Positions 1 to 7,654 of a stretch of 20,021 bases of DNA are shown here, piece after piece. The stretch spans positions 1-20,021 of the forward strand of contig DHDG01000068.1 of assembly GCA_002399265.1 (NCBI GenBank). Direction: 5' to 3'. Positions within the stretch are counted from its first letter, which is position 1; each line of letters opens with the position of its first letter. The translations under genes and the position numbers were made by a program. The notes beneath the pieces were generated by a model. That model searched no databases. It had not been told where the DNA came from and saw only the letters and a program-made list of their open reading frames with translations. Source of the stretch: Firmicutes bacterium UBA4882 (GTDB lineage: Bacteria > Bacillota > UBA4882).

Positions 1-869
1 CGCACCATAGCCGTAAAGACCAGCCTGCCGTCGGAGTCGATATTGATTTTGCAGACTGCTGACCGGGCCGCTTTGCGCAGCTGTTCCTCTGGAATACCAA
101 CGGCCGCCTCCAACTTGCCACCGTGTTCATTGATAATACTCACATATTTCGGCAAAACCGAGCTGGACCCGTGCAGCACAATCGGGAACCCGGGGATGCG
201 ACGCTCCACTTCTTCCAGAATGTCAAAACGCAGCGGTGGCGGCACCAACACGCCTTCGGCATTGACCGTGCACTGTTCCGGCTTGAACTTAAAGGCACCG
301 TGCGAGGTACCGATCGAAATCGCCAGCGAATCGACACCGGTTTTCTTGACGAAGTCCTCCACCTGGTCCGGCTGCGTATAGATATGGGCGGCTGCCTCAA
401 CATCATCCTCAATGCCGGCCAGAACACCTAGCTCACCCTCGACCGTAACATCATATTTATGGGCATATTCAACCACTTTGCGGGTCAACTCAACATTCTG
501 CTCGTAAGAATGATGGGAACCGTCGATCATCACTGACGAGAATCCGCTTTCGATGCAGGAAACGCACAATTCATAGGTGTCGCCATGATCCAGATGCAGC
601 GCGATCGGAATATTATAGCCCATCTCTTGACTCATCCGCACGGCACCCTCGCCCATGTAGCGCAGTAAAGTCTGGTTGGCATACTTCCTGGCACCGCTCG
701 AAACCTGAAGAATCACCGGTGATTTGGATTCGCCACAGCCAATGACAATCGCCTGCAGCTGCTCCATATTATTGAAGTTGTATGCCGGAATGGCATAGCC
801 GCCACCGACAGCTTTCTTGAACATCTCTTTCGTGTTAACAAAACCAAGTTCTTTGTAACTAACCGACAA
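1..869 (-). CDS. fba: Class II fructose-1,6-bisphosphate aldolase (3' end beyond the window)
   Basis: This enzyme cleaves fructose-1,6-bisphosphate to glyceraldehyde-3-phosphate and DHAP in cytoplasmic glycolysis and gluconeogenesis, using Zn2+. About 289 residues are visible and the reading frame runs off the left edge. Family motifs are clear: LHLDHGD at residues 91-97 (catalytic Asp94, Zn ligand His95), VEGELG at 143-148, SIGTSHG at 185-191 (Zn ligand His190), VLHGSSS at 231-237 (Zn ligand His233) and KINIDSDGR near 274-282, which binds phosphate and substrate. I chose the TTG start at 869 because a strong GGGGGAGGA lies just upstream and the resulting N terminus (MSVSYKELG...VNTKEMF) matches this aldolase subgroup. 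It lies 113 bp downstream of the ABC permease on the same strand and probably has its own promoter. A related ketose-bisphosphate aldolase (tagatose type) is the main alternative. Confidence 0.93.
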   Translation of the reverse strand, partial: MSVSYKELGFVNTKEMFKKAVGGGYAIPAYNFNNMEQLQAIVIGCGESKSPVILQVSSGARKYANQTLLRYMGEGAVRMSQEMGYNIPIALHLDHGDTYELCVSCIESGFSSVMIDGSHHSYEQNVELTRKVVEYAHKYDVTVEGELGVLAGIEDDVEAAAHIYTQPDQVEDFVKKTGVDSLAISIGTSHGAFKFKPEQCTVNAEGVLVPPPLRFDILEEVERRIPGFPIVLHGSSSVLPKYVSIINEHGGKLEAAVGIPEEQLRKAARSAVCKINIDSDGRLVFTAMV

Positions 870-954
870 TTTTCGATTCCTCCCCCTGACTGATCAGTAT
901 TGTGATATAGTCGCTGCACATGATCATGCTCTTACAGCCATGATGTCCTTCTCT

Positions 955-968
955 ATATCATACCACAA
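955..968 (-). promoter_or_regulatory. Probable extended -10 promoter for the aldolase gene
   Basis: On the minus strand the gap between the ABC permease stop and the aldolase start contains TGGTATGAT, an extended -10 (TGn + TATGAT, hexamer at 957-962). No good -35 sits 17 bp upstream, which is tolerated for extended -10 promoters. Two 10-bp perfect palindromes lie downstream in the leader, CATGATCATG near 919-928 and ACTGATCAGT near 889-898; they could be operators but are short. This would separate aldolase expression from the ABC transporter genes. Confidence 0.45.
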
Positions 969-982
969 ATCGCGCTTTTCCT

Positions 983-2104
983 CTATTCCCAGCGCCAGAG
1001 CAGAACCGACCCGATAACGGAGACAACGGTAACGCCTCCGAGGACTAACAGACTCGTAACGATGGGATACTCAGTCGGCATACTGACCATCACATGGCGG
1101 AGCAAATCCCCGAGATAGGTCAGCGGAATGATCTTAACCAAAGGCTGCAGGAAATCAGGCATGAAGGTCGTTGGGAAGAAGATCCCGGCAAAGAACATCA
1201 TCGGAAATTGAACCAGCTGTACCAGTCCAATGCCACTTTCTTCCGATTTTGAGAATAATGTCAATAAGTACCCAAAACTGATAAACGTCACCGACCCAAG
1301 CAGCACCGTGGCGATCACCTGATACCATGGCCCGGTGACCTGTACATCAAAGACTAACCTACCAATGATGATGATCAGCAGCGTTTGGAACAATGACAGC
1401 AGTACCCTGACAAGAATTTCACTGCCCAGCAGCATTACCCGCGGGAGCGGAGTAGCGCCCAAGGATTTGAGGACTTTCTTCTCCCGGAGACTGACGATAT
1501 TAAACGAGCCGAATAACCCCAGCTGCATGATTGCCATCGCCAGAATGCCCGGCAGCAAAAAATCGATGTCTCTTAGCTGTTCGGCAGCAACCGGTTTTTG
1601 ATCCGCCACCAAAAGGCGCGTTTTTCCGGTAAGCTGCTGCTCGATCCCCTCCAACAGCTGATCGACTATCGAAAGGACGATCGAGGTCGTCTGTTGTTGA
1701 CCTTTATCATAAAGAACCTCAACTTTAACAGGCTCTGCAATGGATGATGAAGCGCCTTGCCCCGGCATTCCCCCGGGAACAGAAACAAGCTGTTCCACCG
1801 CAGCGGGTATCACCAAAACCGCAGAGCGGTTTCCAGCGCGTAATGCTTCCAGTTCTTCTTCTCTGGAACCGGTATGCATGGTAAAGGATTCGACTGCCTC
1901 GAAAGCCTGAACAATTCCCTGCGAAACCGGCCCTTCCGACTCTGCCGCAATGCCCACTTCGAAGTTTAAATTAGTGCCGCCGGAAAAAATCGCACCGAAG
2001 ATTAAAATGAAAATAACCGGAAAGGCAATATACCAGAACAGTGACATACGATCACGCAGCAGTTCTTTGGCTTGCGCCGCAAAAAGTTTGAAGAACGTTT
2101 TCAT
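983..2104 (-). CDS. ABC-2 type transporter permease
   Basis: This is the membrane subunit of an ABC exporter of the ABC-2 (NatB/YhaP-like) class, working with the ATPase encoded just upstream. The 373-residue protein begins with a cytoplasmic N terminus, followed by a first membrane helix at about residues 24-42. A large hydrophilic extracytoplasmic domain (about 45-175) follows, and then five further hydrophobic segments (about 180-370). The phrases LLPGILAMAIMQLG and FPTTFMPDFLQPLVKIIPLTY are typical of ABC2_membrane_3 permeases. Its ATG overlaps the ATPase stop by 4 bp (ATGA), so the two are translationally coupled. The cargo cannot be read from the sequence; drugs, Na+, lipids or peptides are all transported by relatives. 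Confidence 0.88.
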   Translation of the reverse strand: MKTFFKLFAAQAKELLRDRMSLFWYIAFPVIFILIFGAIFSGGTNLNFEVGIAAESEGPVSQGIVQAFEAVESFTMHTGSREEELEALRAGNRSAVLVIPAAVEQLVSVPGGMPGQGASSSIAEPVKVEVLYDKGQQQTTSIVLSIVDQLLEGIEQQLTGKTRLLVADQKPVAAEQLRDIDFLLPGILAMAIMQLGLFGSFNIVSLREKKVLKSLGATPLPRVMLLGSEILVRVLLSLFQTLLIIIIGRLVFDVQVTGPWYQVIATVLLGSVTFISFGYLLTLFSKSEESGIGLVQLVQFPMMFFAGIFFPTTFMPDFLQPLVKIIPLTYLGDLLRHVMVSMPTEYPIVTSLLVLGGVTVVSVIGSVLLWRWE

Positions 2105-3021
2105 TCGCGGATTCTCCTTCCGGTCAGCTTCAGAAACAAATCCTCCAGAGTTGAGCGCCTGACTGCGATATCATTCACCGGCTGGCCGGTTTCTTTGGCT
2201 AGATCGAATAACTCAGCAATGGTCTGTGACACTGTCTCAGTATAAAGCGTCACCAAATCACCATCGGTAACTATCTTCTTCACGCCAGTCAGTTTTTCGA
2301 GGCGCTTCTCATTGACATAAGCCGGTTGCTCAAACTCAAGAGCCCGTTCCTTAAAATGCTCATCAATAAGCGTTTCGGGATGGCCTTCGGCAATAATGCG
2401 CCCTTGATCGACAATAGCTACCCAATCGCAAAGTTTTTCAGCTTCATCCATATAATGTGTGGTAAGAAAGACAGCTTTGCCGCTCTTCTTCAGCCCCAAG
2501 ATGACTTCCCACAGGTTGCGGCGTGCCTGCGGATCAAGACCGGTCGTCGGTTCATCCAGAAAAATAATGCGCCCGTTGCTGACAATGGCCAAGGCAATCG
2601 CCAGCCGGTGCATTTGTCCGCCAGACAGCTTTCTGGATTGCGCTTTCTTCTTCTCAGTGAGGCCGACCATTTCGATCACTTCATCAACAGGTAGGGGATC
2701 CTGGTAGAACGACGCAAAAAGCTCCACCAGTTCTAAGACGGTCAGCCGCGGGAACATTGCTGGCGACTGCAGTTGAACTCCAATTCCCGACTTAACTTTT
2801 TCGGGCGCTACTTGAGGATCGTAGCCCAAGATGTCAACTGTACCACTATCGCGGGTGCGTAGACCAACCAGCATTTCAATTGTGGTGGTTTTGCCGGCGC
2901 CATTGGGACCTAGCAGCCCATAAATCTCGCCCGGCCTTACCTCAAAGCTGATCCCATCTACAGCCTGCAGGGATCCGTAACTCTTCTTAAGATCTTTAAC
3001 CTTGATGCAGGTCAAACTCAA
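2101..3021 (-). CDS. ABC transporter ATP-binding protein
   Basis: This is the cytoplasmic ATPase driving the ABC-2 permease encoded next to it. In the 306-residue protein the Walker A motif GPNGAGKTT lies at residues 38-46, the Q-loop Gln near 83-85, the signature LSGGQ at 132-136, Walker B IIFLDE at 152-157 and the H-loop His at 189. The C-terminal 90 residues form the extra domain usual in CcmA/NatA-type exporters. The start is uncertain: TTG at 3021 lies only 3 bp from AGGAG, while a second in-frame TTG at 3015 has better spacing. The gene sits 53 bp downstream of the M42 peptidase on the same strand, so the three may share a transcript. The transported substrate is unknown. Confidence 0.92.
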   Translation of the reverse strand: MSLTCIKVKDLKKSYGSLQAVDGISFEVRPGEIYGLLGPNGAGKTTTIEMLVGLRTRDSGTVDILGYDPQVAPEKVKSGIGVQLQSPAMFPRLTVLELVELFASFYQDPLPVDEVIEMVGLTEKKKAQSRKLSGGQMHRLAIALAIVSNGRIIFLDEPTTGLDPQARRNLWEVILGLKKSGKAVFLTTHYMDEAEKLCDWVAIVDQGRIIAEGHPETLIDEHFKERALEFEQPAYVNEKRLEKLTGVKKIVTDGDLVTLYTETVSQTIAELFDLAKETGQPVNDIAVRRSTLEDLFLKLTGRRIRE

Positions 3022-3074
3022 AAACTCCTCTCGTCATTGAATAGCATATCAGGACATTTGCTGCTGGCGCTAAT

Positions 3075-4142
3075 TTACTGCAGACGGCATTGCCGCACAA
3101 AGCCCGCGTCCATCTTCTGCAGCATCGCCACAAGCAAGTCAACCGTCCAGTCAACATCGTGAATGTCCAAAATGCCAACCGGCGAATGCGCGTTACGCAC
3201 TGGGACCGAGATTACCAGGCTGGGAACACCAACATCGCTGATATGAATCTGCGAGGCATCGGTGGAACCGGTACGCCGAACCGCCAGCTGACAGGGGATA
3301 CCTTTATCGCGAGCGGTATCTACAGCCAGTTTCAGCAGCGGTACGCTCGGAATTGTTGTTTTATCATAGGCGCGCGGCTGCGGCCCTCCGCCTAAGATGC
3401 CCTGGCGTAAAGAATCCTTCAGACCCGGAGTATCATCTGCCGGCGGACCTTCAATGATGAGCGCCAGATCCGGACGGGCCAGTGCCGCCAGAGTGCGAGC
3501 ACCGCGACACCCCACTTCTTCCTGAACGGAGGCACCTGCCAGCGGCGTACACGGCAACATACCAATTGCGCGCAATTTTTTGAACAACTCAATGATCACC
3601 AACAGGCCCACGCGATCGTCAAACGCTTTGCCCATCACAAACTGCTCATTTTTGAGGGTGCGGAAGTTGGGGGCCGGAACCGCAAAACAACCGGGATAAA
3701 TGCCCCAGCTCTCCAGTTCAGCGCGATCGCGGGCACCGACATCAATAAATAACTCTTTTTCGTTAAAATTATCACCTGATCCTAAGAAATGCGGCGGGAT
3801 TGCACCGATTACGCCTGGAATTTCTTCACCACCAAAAGTCCTCAACACGACTTGTTGACCGCATAATGTCAGGTGGTTCCAGCCGCCGACCGTCACAAAT
3901 CTGATGAACCCGTTGTCGGTGAGGTTTTCCACCACAAAGCCGACTTCGTCAGCGTGCGCCACTAGCAGGATTTTAGGCTTGCCGCTATCAGCCTCAAAGG
4001 CAGCATAGCCACCGCCCAACGCATCCCCGGCCCAGTGCGGACAAAAACCTAATTCCTCGCGGAAAATCCTGATCACATCTGTTTCATTCCCGGATACACC
4101 GAAAGCGTCCGACAACGCCTTTAGCAAAGCATACTGTTCCAT
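3075..4142 (-). CDS. M42 family metalloaminopeptidase
   Basis: This is a cytoplasmic dinuclear-metal aminopeptidase of family M42 (glutamyl aminopeptidase/TET-like; relatives are often labelled endoglucanase M). Such enzymes form large oligomers that trim peptides. The expected metal and catalytic residues are present in order: His63 and Asp65 in VAHADEVG, Asp175 in GKAFDDRVG, Glu208-Glu209 in VQEEVGCRGA, Glu231 in IIEG and His319 in RNAHSPVG. At 355 residues it has the normal family length. The ATG at 4142 is preceded by AAAGGGAGG about 11 bp upstream. It is the first gene of a minus-strand run with the ABC transporter. Substrate preference cannot be told from the sequence. Confidence 0.92.
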   Translation of the reverse strand: MEQYALLKALSDAFGVSGNETDVIRIFREELGFCPHWAGDALGGGYAAFEADSGKPKILLVAHADEVGFVVENLTDNGFIRFVTVGGWNHLTLCGQQVVLRTFGGEEIPGVIGAIPPHFLGSGDNFNEKELFIDVGARDRAELESWGIYPGCFAVPAPNFRTLKNEQFVMGKAFDDRVGLLVIIELFKKLRAIGMLPCTPLAGASVQEEVGCRGARTLAALARPDLALIIEGPPADDTPGLKDSLRQGILGGGPQPRAYDKTTIPSVPLLKLAVDTARDKGIPCQLAVRRTGSTDASQIHISDVGVPSLVISVPVRNAHSPVGILDIHDVDWTVDLLVAMLQKMDAGFVRQCRLQ

Positions 4143-4342
4143 CTTCGCTGCGAGCCTCCCTTTCCGTTAGCTATCCATCGCAATCTTATAAGCATCGAAT
4201 CTCTTTTAATTGATACGGCGCGGCGGCCGCATGGTTTCGCCCCAACACGTTTTTATTGTACCTTTATATTTTCTGCTACGCAATCACCAGAGGTATAAAT
4301 CATCCTGCCTTGGTGCATAATACCAGAAAAGGAGGCGTTTGC

Positions 4343-4822
4343 ATGATTTATGAGTCTTTGCCTATTGATGAATTAAATTCCCCGACAGAACCGGTCAACG
4401 TGGCAGTTCCAGAACCAGACGAGATTGCGGACTTGAGGTCACTCATCGATGTGTTTATTGCCCGCCGGGAGTTAACCCCGCACCGCGTGTCCCACTTTAT
4501 TGAAAGTACATACCGGATTATCGAAAGTGCGGTCGCGCCGTTCCGCAGGCTGGATGAGATTTCATTCCGGACAATTCGGAACAGCGATGATAACTGCATC
4601 CAGGGTTTCGAGGTTTCCTTTTTCCAGTATCGGCTGGTCTTTGATGTCAGCGAATGCGACCTGGGCGATTACTCCGATATTCATCTGGGCTGCGAAGAAG
4701 AAGGCGATTATACCGAGATCGCCAGTGTCAGGTTGCGGTTTGGCGAAGGCGAATGGAATGACGATTTAGGCGCGCAGATTTACCGCCATGTTTACCACTG
4801 GATTGCCAACATCCTGGAATAA
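4343..4822 (+). CDS. Acidic protein of unknown function
   Basis: I do not recognise this 159-residue protein. The ATG at 4343 has an excellent AAAGGAGG seven bases upstream, which is better than any start in the upstream extension of the frame. The first 25 residues are Pro/Glu-rich and probably disordered. Residues about 27-60 look helical (DEIADLRSLIDVF...VSHFIESTYRII). The C-terminal half alternates hydrophobic and charged residues like a beta-sheet domain, with a strongly acidic patch (CDLGDYSDIHLGCEEEGDY). It ends in an amphipathic helix, YRHVYHWIANILE. There are no signal peptide or membrane segments, so it is probably cytoplasmic. It is transcribed alone, diverging from the M42 gene, and is followed by its own terminator. 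Confidence 0.75.
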   Translation: MIYESLPIDELNSPTEPVNVAVPEPDEIADLRSLIDVFIARRELTPHRVSHFIESTYRIIESAVAPFRRLDEISFRTIRNSDDNCIQGFEVSFFQYRLVFDVSECDLGDYSDIHLGCEEEGDYTEIASVRLRFGEGEWNDDLGAQIYRHVYHWIANILE

Positions 4823-4892
4823 CATTGCGCGGATTTGGGGGCTTAGTCGGGATTAGCAGGCTGGGATGTTGCGGCGCGGGTTACCAGCGGCT

Positions 4893-4950
4893 GGCGGGGC
4901 GTTATAAAGAACGCCACCGACAGGCTACACCCCGCCGCTTTTCTTTTTTT
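4893..4950 (+). terminator. Intrinsic terminator after the acidic protein gene
   Basis: GGCGGGG (4893-4899) pairs with CCCCGCC (4930-4936), enclosing a second hairpin GGCGTT/AACGCC (4897-4902 with 4909-4914). The stem is followed by GCTTTTCTTTTTTT. It lies 70 bp after the stop at 4822 on the plus strand. The minus-strand side has no T tract, so it should work in one direction only. Confidence 0.75.
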
Positions 4951-4980
4951 CTGGTTGGCCTGGTCTTGGCCGCACCAGCT

Positions 4981-5568
4981 TTAGGTAGCAACAGTCTTGG
5001 TAGCGCCAGCTTTCTTGGCAGTGGTGTTGGCTTTGCTGGCTTTGGCGGTGCTAGTCTTGGTAGTGGACGAACCTGATTTGATAAACCTGTTCAGGAACGA
5101 CTCCCATCCAAATCCGCTTTCAAAGGCAGCCAGCAATTCGATGGCGCCGATGGAGCGATCTGAAAGTCCGGCCCATACAGAGTTAAAGACCAAAAAGGAA
5201 CAGGTCAGCGGCAGCATAATATTCTCGATACTGACCACTTTCTTGCCTTTCTGGATATGCCCTACTAGTACGCTCGCTAACATGCCTGCTGTCATTATCA
5301 CTAGTAAGATCGACATCTTGCGCAGATCATCAATCAGCTTGACCCTTCCAGCCGCATCGCCCGCCAGATAAGACGAAACCAGCCAGCCGGCTGCCCCCGC
5401 CAGGACTAACGCTACATAAATCCAGAAAACTGTAGTGAAAGATAAGCTTTTTTGTGGTGCGGATTCTACCGAAGCTACCCGGCTTTGCTTTTTACGTTCC
5501 AAGCCGGAACTGATGCCCATTAATAAGGACAGCGCTCCGCCAATGATCAACAATACCGTTACGGTCAT
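4981..5568 (-). CDS. Small integral membrane protein with Lys/Ala/Thr-rich tail
   Basis: I do not recognise this 195-residue protein. Four hydrophobic segments are visible at about residues 3-21, 44-68, 86-105 and 117-135, with basic loops ERKKQSR (24-30) and HIQKGKK (104-110). The region 136-163 is a soluble helix-like stretch. The last 32 residues are a low-complexity tail of Ser, Thr, Ala and Lys (seven Lys, no acidic residue), probably disordered. The ATG at 5568 has GGAGGG 5 bp upstream, which fixes the start. A strong terminator sits 34 bp upstream of the ATG, so expression needs read-through from the secreted-protein gene or an unseen promoter. Topology of the tail is unresolved; four helices with positive-inside loops would place it outside. 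Confidence 0.72.
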   Translation of the reverse strand: MTVTVLLIIGGALSLLMGISSGLERKKQSRVASVESAPQKSLSFTTVFWIYVALVLAGAAGWLVSSYLAGDAAGRVKLIDDLRKMSILLVIMTAGMLASVLVGHIQKGKKVVSIENIMLPLTCSFLVFNSVWAGLSDRSIGAIELLAAFESGFGWESFLNRFIKSGSSTTKTSTAKASKANTTAKKAGATKTVAT

Positions 5569-5601
5569 AAGTGTCCCTCCACTCCCGCGCCACGGCCTTG
5601 G

Positions 5602-5626
5602 TAAAAAAAAACGCCCGCAGGCGTTT
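5602..5626 (-). terminator. Intrinsic terminator overlapping a stop codon
   Basis: On the minus strand AAACGCC (5626-5620) pairs perfectly with GGCGTTT (5615-5609) around a four-base loop, followed by a run of nine Ts (5610-5602). Two bases of the upstream gene's TAA stop (5627-5625) lie inside the stem. It is a textbook rho-independent terminator and stands only 34 bp before the next start codon. Confidence 0.85.
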
Positions 5627-6134
5627 AAAATTGAAATTTCAAAGATGATTGTATGGCAGTGAACGCCGCCTCAAAATTGCTCCAGTCTTCCTTGAAGGAA
5701 CCGAACACGATATCTACGTATCCGCCGGCTTTAGGGACTTTTAGGTGAAGCTGTCTGAAACGGTAGCCTAATTCAAATTCGATTACCACGCGCAGCGCCT
5801 TTTTCTCGGCAATTGTAACCGGCTCCGCAGAGATCAGCTCGAAAGAGCGCAGGTTCCGTTCGCTGGCTTTAACGAACTCTTTCTTAATGCTGTCGAGATC
5901 ATTCGGGTTAAATTTGGTAAAAGCGACTGTCATATAAGCCAGATCATCCGAACTAGTAACCGCGCTGGTGGTGCCCAGTCTCTTAACCTGCTTCCAGCCA
6001 TTCGGCACAACGTAACTAATTCCACTGTCCGGATCAGTCACCGCCAAAGATTCGGCAGAAACAGTGCTGACGATCATCAAGAGTGCCAAGATCAACCCCG
6101 GTATGATCAGCGACAATTTGCGCCGGGAACGCAT
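5625..6134 (-). CDS. Secreted DcrB/PsbP-like protein
   Basis: This is a small exported protein. From the ATG at 6134 it is 169 residues long: an Arg/Lys-rich n-region (MRSRRK), a hydrophobic core to about residue 26 and a likely signal peptidase I site at VSA. No lipobox Cys is present. The mature part begins with a PsbP/DcrB-like signature, an Asp-Gly-Ile-Ser-Tyr turn then YVVPNGWKQV, followed by alternating strands and the ending AFTAIQSSLKF. Proteins of this fold (DUF1795/PsbP-like) are widespread small lipoproteins or exoproteins without a settled role. A GTG three codons upstream (6143) is possible, but GGGGGGTGA is better spaced for 6134. Downstream, on the same strand, is the four-helix membrane protein. 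Confidence 0.78.
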   Translation of the reverse strand: MRSRRKLSLIIPGLILALLMIVSTVSAESLAVTDPDSGISYVVPNGWKQVKRLGTTSAVTSSDDLAYMTVAFTKFNPNDLDSIKKEFVKASERNLRSFELISAEPVTIAEKKALRVVIEFELGYRFRQLHLKVPKAGGYVDIVFGSFKEDWSNFEAAFTAIQSSLKFQF

Positions 6135-6297
6135 AGACTTCACCCCCCGAAATCGGACTGCGGTTTTTTTTGCGATTTTTACAGCATTTCACATTTCTCA
6201 TTCGATTTTTCTATTCGCCGTTCGTTGGGCAATACCTGCTGAGACAAAGCGCCAATCTTTGGAGGGTTGCAGCGGCGCGCGCCACCAGCGCCACCCG

Positions 6298-7272
6298 CTA
6301 TGCTTTATAGAGCAAATACTCAGAGGCCGCCAGTGCCGCCTTGGCACCTTCACTCGCCGCGATAATGATCTGTTTGCCATAGACATCCGTGACATCTCCG
6401 GCAGCAAACAGCCCATCGATTCCCGTCCGACATTGGCAATCCACCCGGATCTCCCGATCATCATTCAGTTGTGAAATGTCCCCGAGGATCTGGCTGTTCG
6501 GCTCAAGACCGATTTCGACAAAAACGCCTGCTACTGGCAGCCGGATTTCTGTGGCGGCGGTAGCGTCCGGGCCGCCTACACCTCCAGTGCTGTCGGCACC
6601 ACCTGTACCCCCGGTGCCGCTTGTGTCGGCAATTGTGATTCCCTCAACCATTGCGCCACCATCAATGCGGCGCACTTGATGCTTTTCATAAATCTTGAGC
6701 TTGGGATGGGCGGAGATTTTTTCAACAAGCGCCCTATCAGCCGTAATATTTTCATTAGTGATCAAATGCACGTCCGCCCCGAGTTGCAGCAAATCGTAAG
6801 CTGCCTGCGCTCCGGAATTGCCGCCGCCAATTACCGCTGTATCGGCATTCCTGAAAAGAGGGGCATCGCAGGTCGCACAATAGCTAACCCCCTTGCCGCG
6901 AAACTCTGCTTCGCCCGGAACATGCAACATCCGCGGACGCTTCCCGGTGGCGATAATCAGAGCCCGCGTCTGATACTCTCTGCCATCGTCGCACTGGATC
7001 ACAAAGCCCACGCCATTTTCGCCGCGGCGGATTGCCTTCACCCGGCGGGCTTCATAAGTGAGGCGCTGAGCATCCATGTGTTCTTTGAAACGATCCATCA
7101 GTTCTGACCCGCCAATATCGGTGAAACCCATATAGTTTTCGACATTTTTGGTCCAGTTGGCTTGACCGCCGATATCTTCACTGATGACTAACGGTGCCAG
7201 TCCTTTACGGGCCGCATAGACTCCGGCTGTCATGCCAGCCGGCCCCGCTCCGATGATTATCAGTTTGTGCAT
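6298..7272 (-). CDS. trxB: Thioredoxin reductase-like FAD disulfide reductase, probably NADH-dependent
   Basis: This flavoenzyme passes electrons from a reduced nicotinamide to a small dithiol protein, probably the glutaredoxin encoded 10 bp upstream. The 324 residues show an FAD site GAGPAG (8-13), the redox motif CATC (132-135), a nucleotide site GGGNSG (149-154) and the second FAD motif AAGDVTD (290-296). The HRRxxxR motif that grips the 2'-phosphate of NADPH in true TrxB is replaced by TNENITAD, like the corresponding part of AhpF, which suggests NADH use. A Gly/Thr/Asp-rich insertion (216-241) extends a surface loop before LPVAGVF. The start at 7272 is supported by GAGGT 8 bp upstream. 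An AhpF/Cp34-type role in peroxide defence is possible. Confidence 0.9.
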   Translation of the reverse strand: MHKLIIIGAGPAGMTAGVYAARKGLAPLVISEDIGGQANWTKNVENYMGFTDIGGSELMDRFKEHMDAQRLTYEARRVKAIRRGENGVGFVIQCDDGREYQTRALIIATGKRPRMLHVPGEAEFRGKGVSYCATCDAPLFRNADTAVIGGGNSGAQAAYDLLQLGADVHLITNENITADRALVEKISAHPKLKIYEKHQVRRIDGGAMVEGITIADTSGTGGTGGADSTGGVGGPDATAATEIRLPVAGVFVEIGLEPNSQILGDISQLNDDREIRVDCQCRTGIDGLFAAGDVTDVYGKQIIIAASEGAKAALAASEYLLYKA

Positions 7273-7282
7273 TTTGGTAACC

Positions 7283-7513
7283 TCATGATAATTGCTGATC
7301 CAGCGCTTCCCGATCAAACCCGACAATGACTTCACCATCAATCACTGTGACCGGCACACTGCGCTGCCCGGTCAGCGCGATCATCTCCTCGGCTGATTCA
7401 GAATTCTTGCCGACATCAATTTCTTGATATTTGAGCCCTTTATCAGAAAGGTAATCTTTAATTTTGGTACACCACGGACAGGTTGCCGTCGTATAAACCT
7501 TGATATCGCTCAT
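7283..7513 (-). CDS. Glutaredoxin-like (NrdH/YruB-type) protein
   Basis: This is a 76-residue thioredoxin-fold protein with the redox motif CPWC at residues 11-14, a cis-Pro loop SVPV near 54-57 and the C-terminal GFD typical of NrdH/YruB-like glutaredoxins. It should act as the small dithiol carrier reduced by the flavoprotein encoded immediately downstream. Comparable reductase/glutaredoxin pairs (Cp34/Cp9) are known from clostridia. The ATG at 7513 is preceded by GGAGG 11 bp upstream; a TTG six codons earlier is less likely. The two genes are 10 bp apart, so they are surely one transcript. Confidence 0.9.
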   Translation of the reverse strand: MSDIKVYTTATCPWCTKIKDYLSDKGLKYQEIDVGKNSESAEEMIALTGQRSVPVTVIDGEVIVGFDREALDQQLS

Positions 7514-7618
7514 GTTGTGCCGCGCCTCCACTTTATCATAGCCATATTGACCTCTTCTTTTATGCTACCCAATGTCCCGCGACTTTAAAAGCAGTGCTTA
7601 ATCTAAAGCTGTACACAG

Positions 7619-7648
7619 AAGGGGGCGTCCTGCGCGACACCCCTTTTG
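7619..7648 (-). terminator. Hairpin after the 58-residue gene, possible terminator
   Basis: AAGGGG and GTC on one arm pair with GAC and CCCCTT on the other (minus strand 7648 to 7619), with one mismatched step and a loop of about six bases. The minus-strand T tract is weak; the plus strand has TTTTGAATT. It sits 6 bp past the stop of the small gene and before the glutaredoxin gene, so partial termination is plausible. Confidence 0.4.
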
Positions 7649-7654
7649 AATTGA

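Noticed and set aside
43..431. Plus- and minus-strand frames at 43-431
   Set aside because: The aldolase frame on the minus strand covers the whole region with all family motifs; these are shadows.
4216..4240. GCGGCCGC palindrome in the M42/acidic protein divergent region as an operator
   Set aside because: A short GC palindrome without a convincing promoter beside it; the 200-bp region otherwise shows only AT-rich sequence and the two ribosome binding sites.
4825..5371. Plus-strand frames over 4825-5371 with Gly/Leu/Ser-rich products
   Set aside because: They are antisense shadows of the membrane protein gene and of its low-complexity tail; no ribosome binding sites or recognisable domains.
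6135..6297. Promoter or terminator between trxB and the secreted-protein gene
   Set aside because: The gap has a GC-rich Gly-codon-like stretch with the palindrome GGCGCGCGCC and an A-rich part, but no stem plus T run and no good -35/-10 pair.
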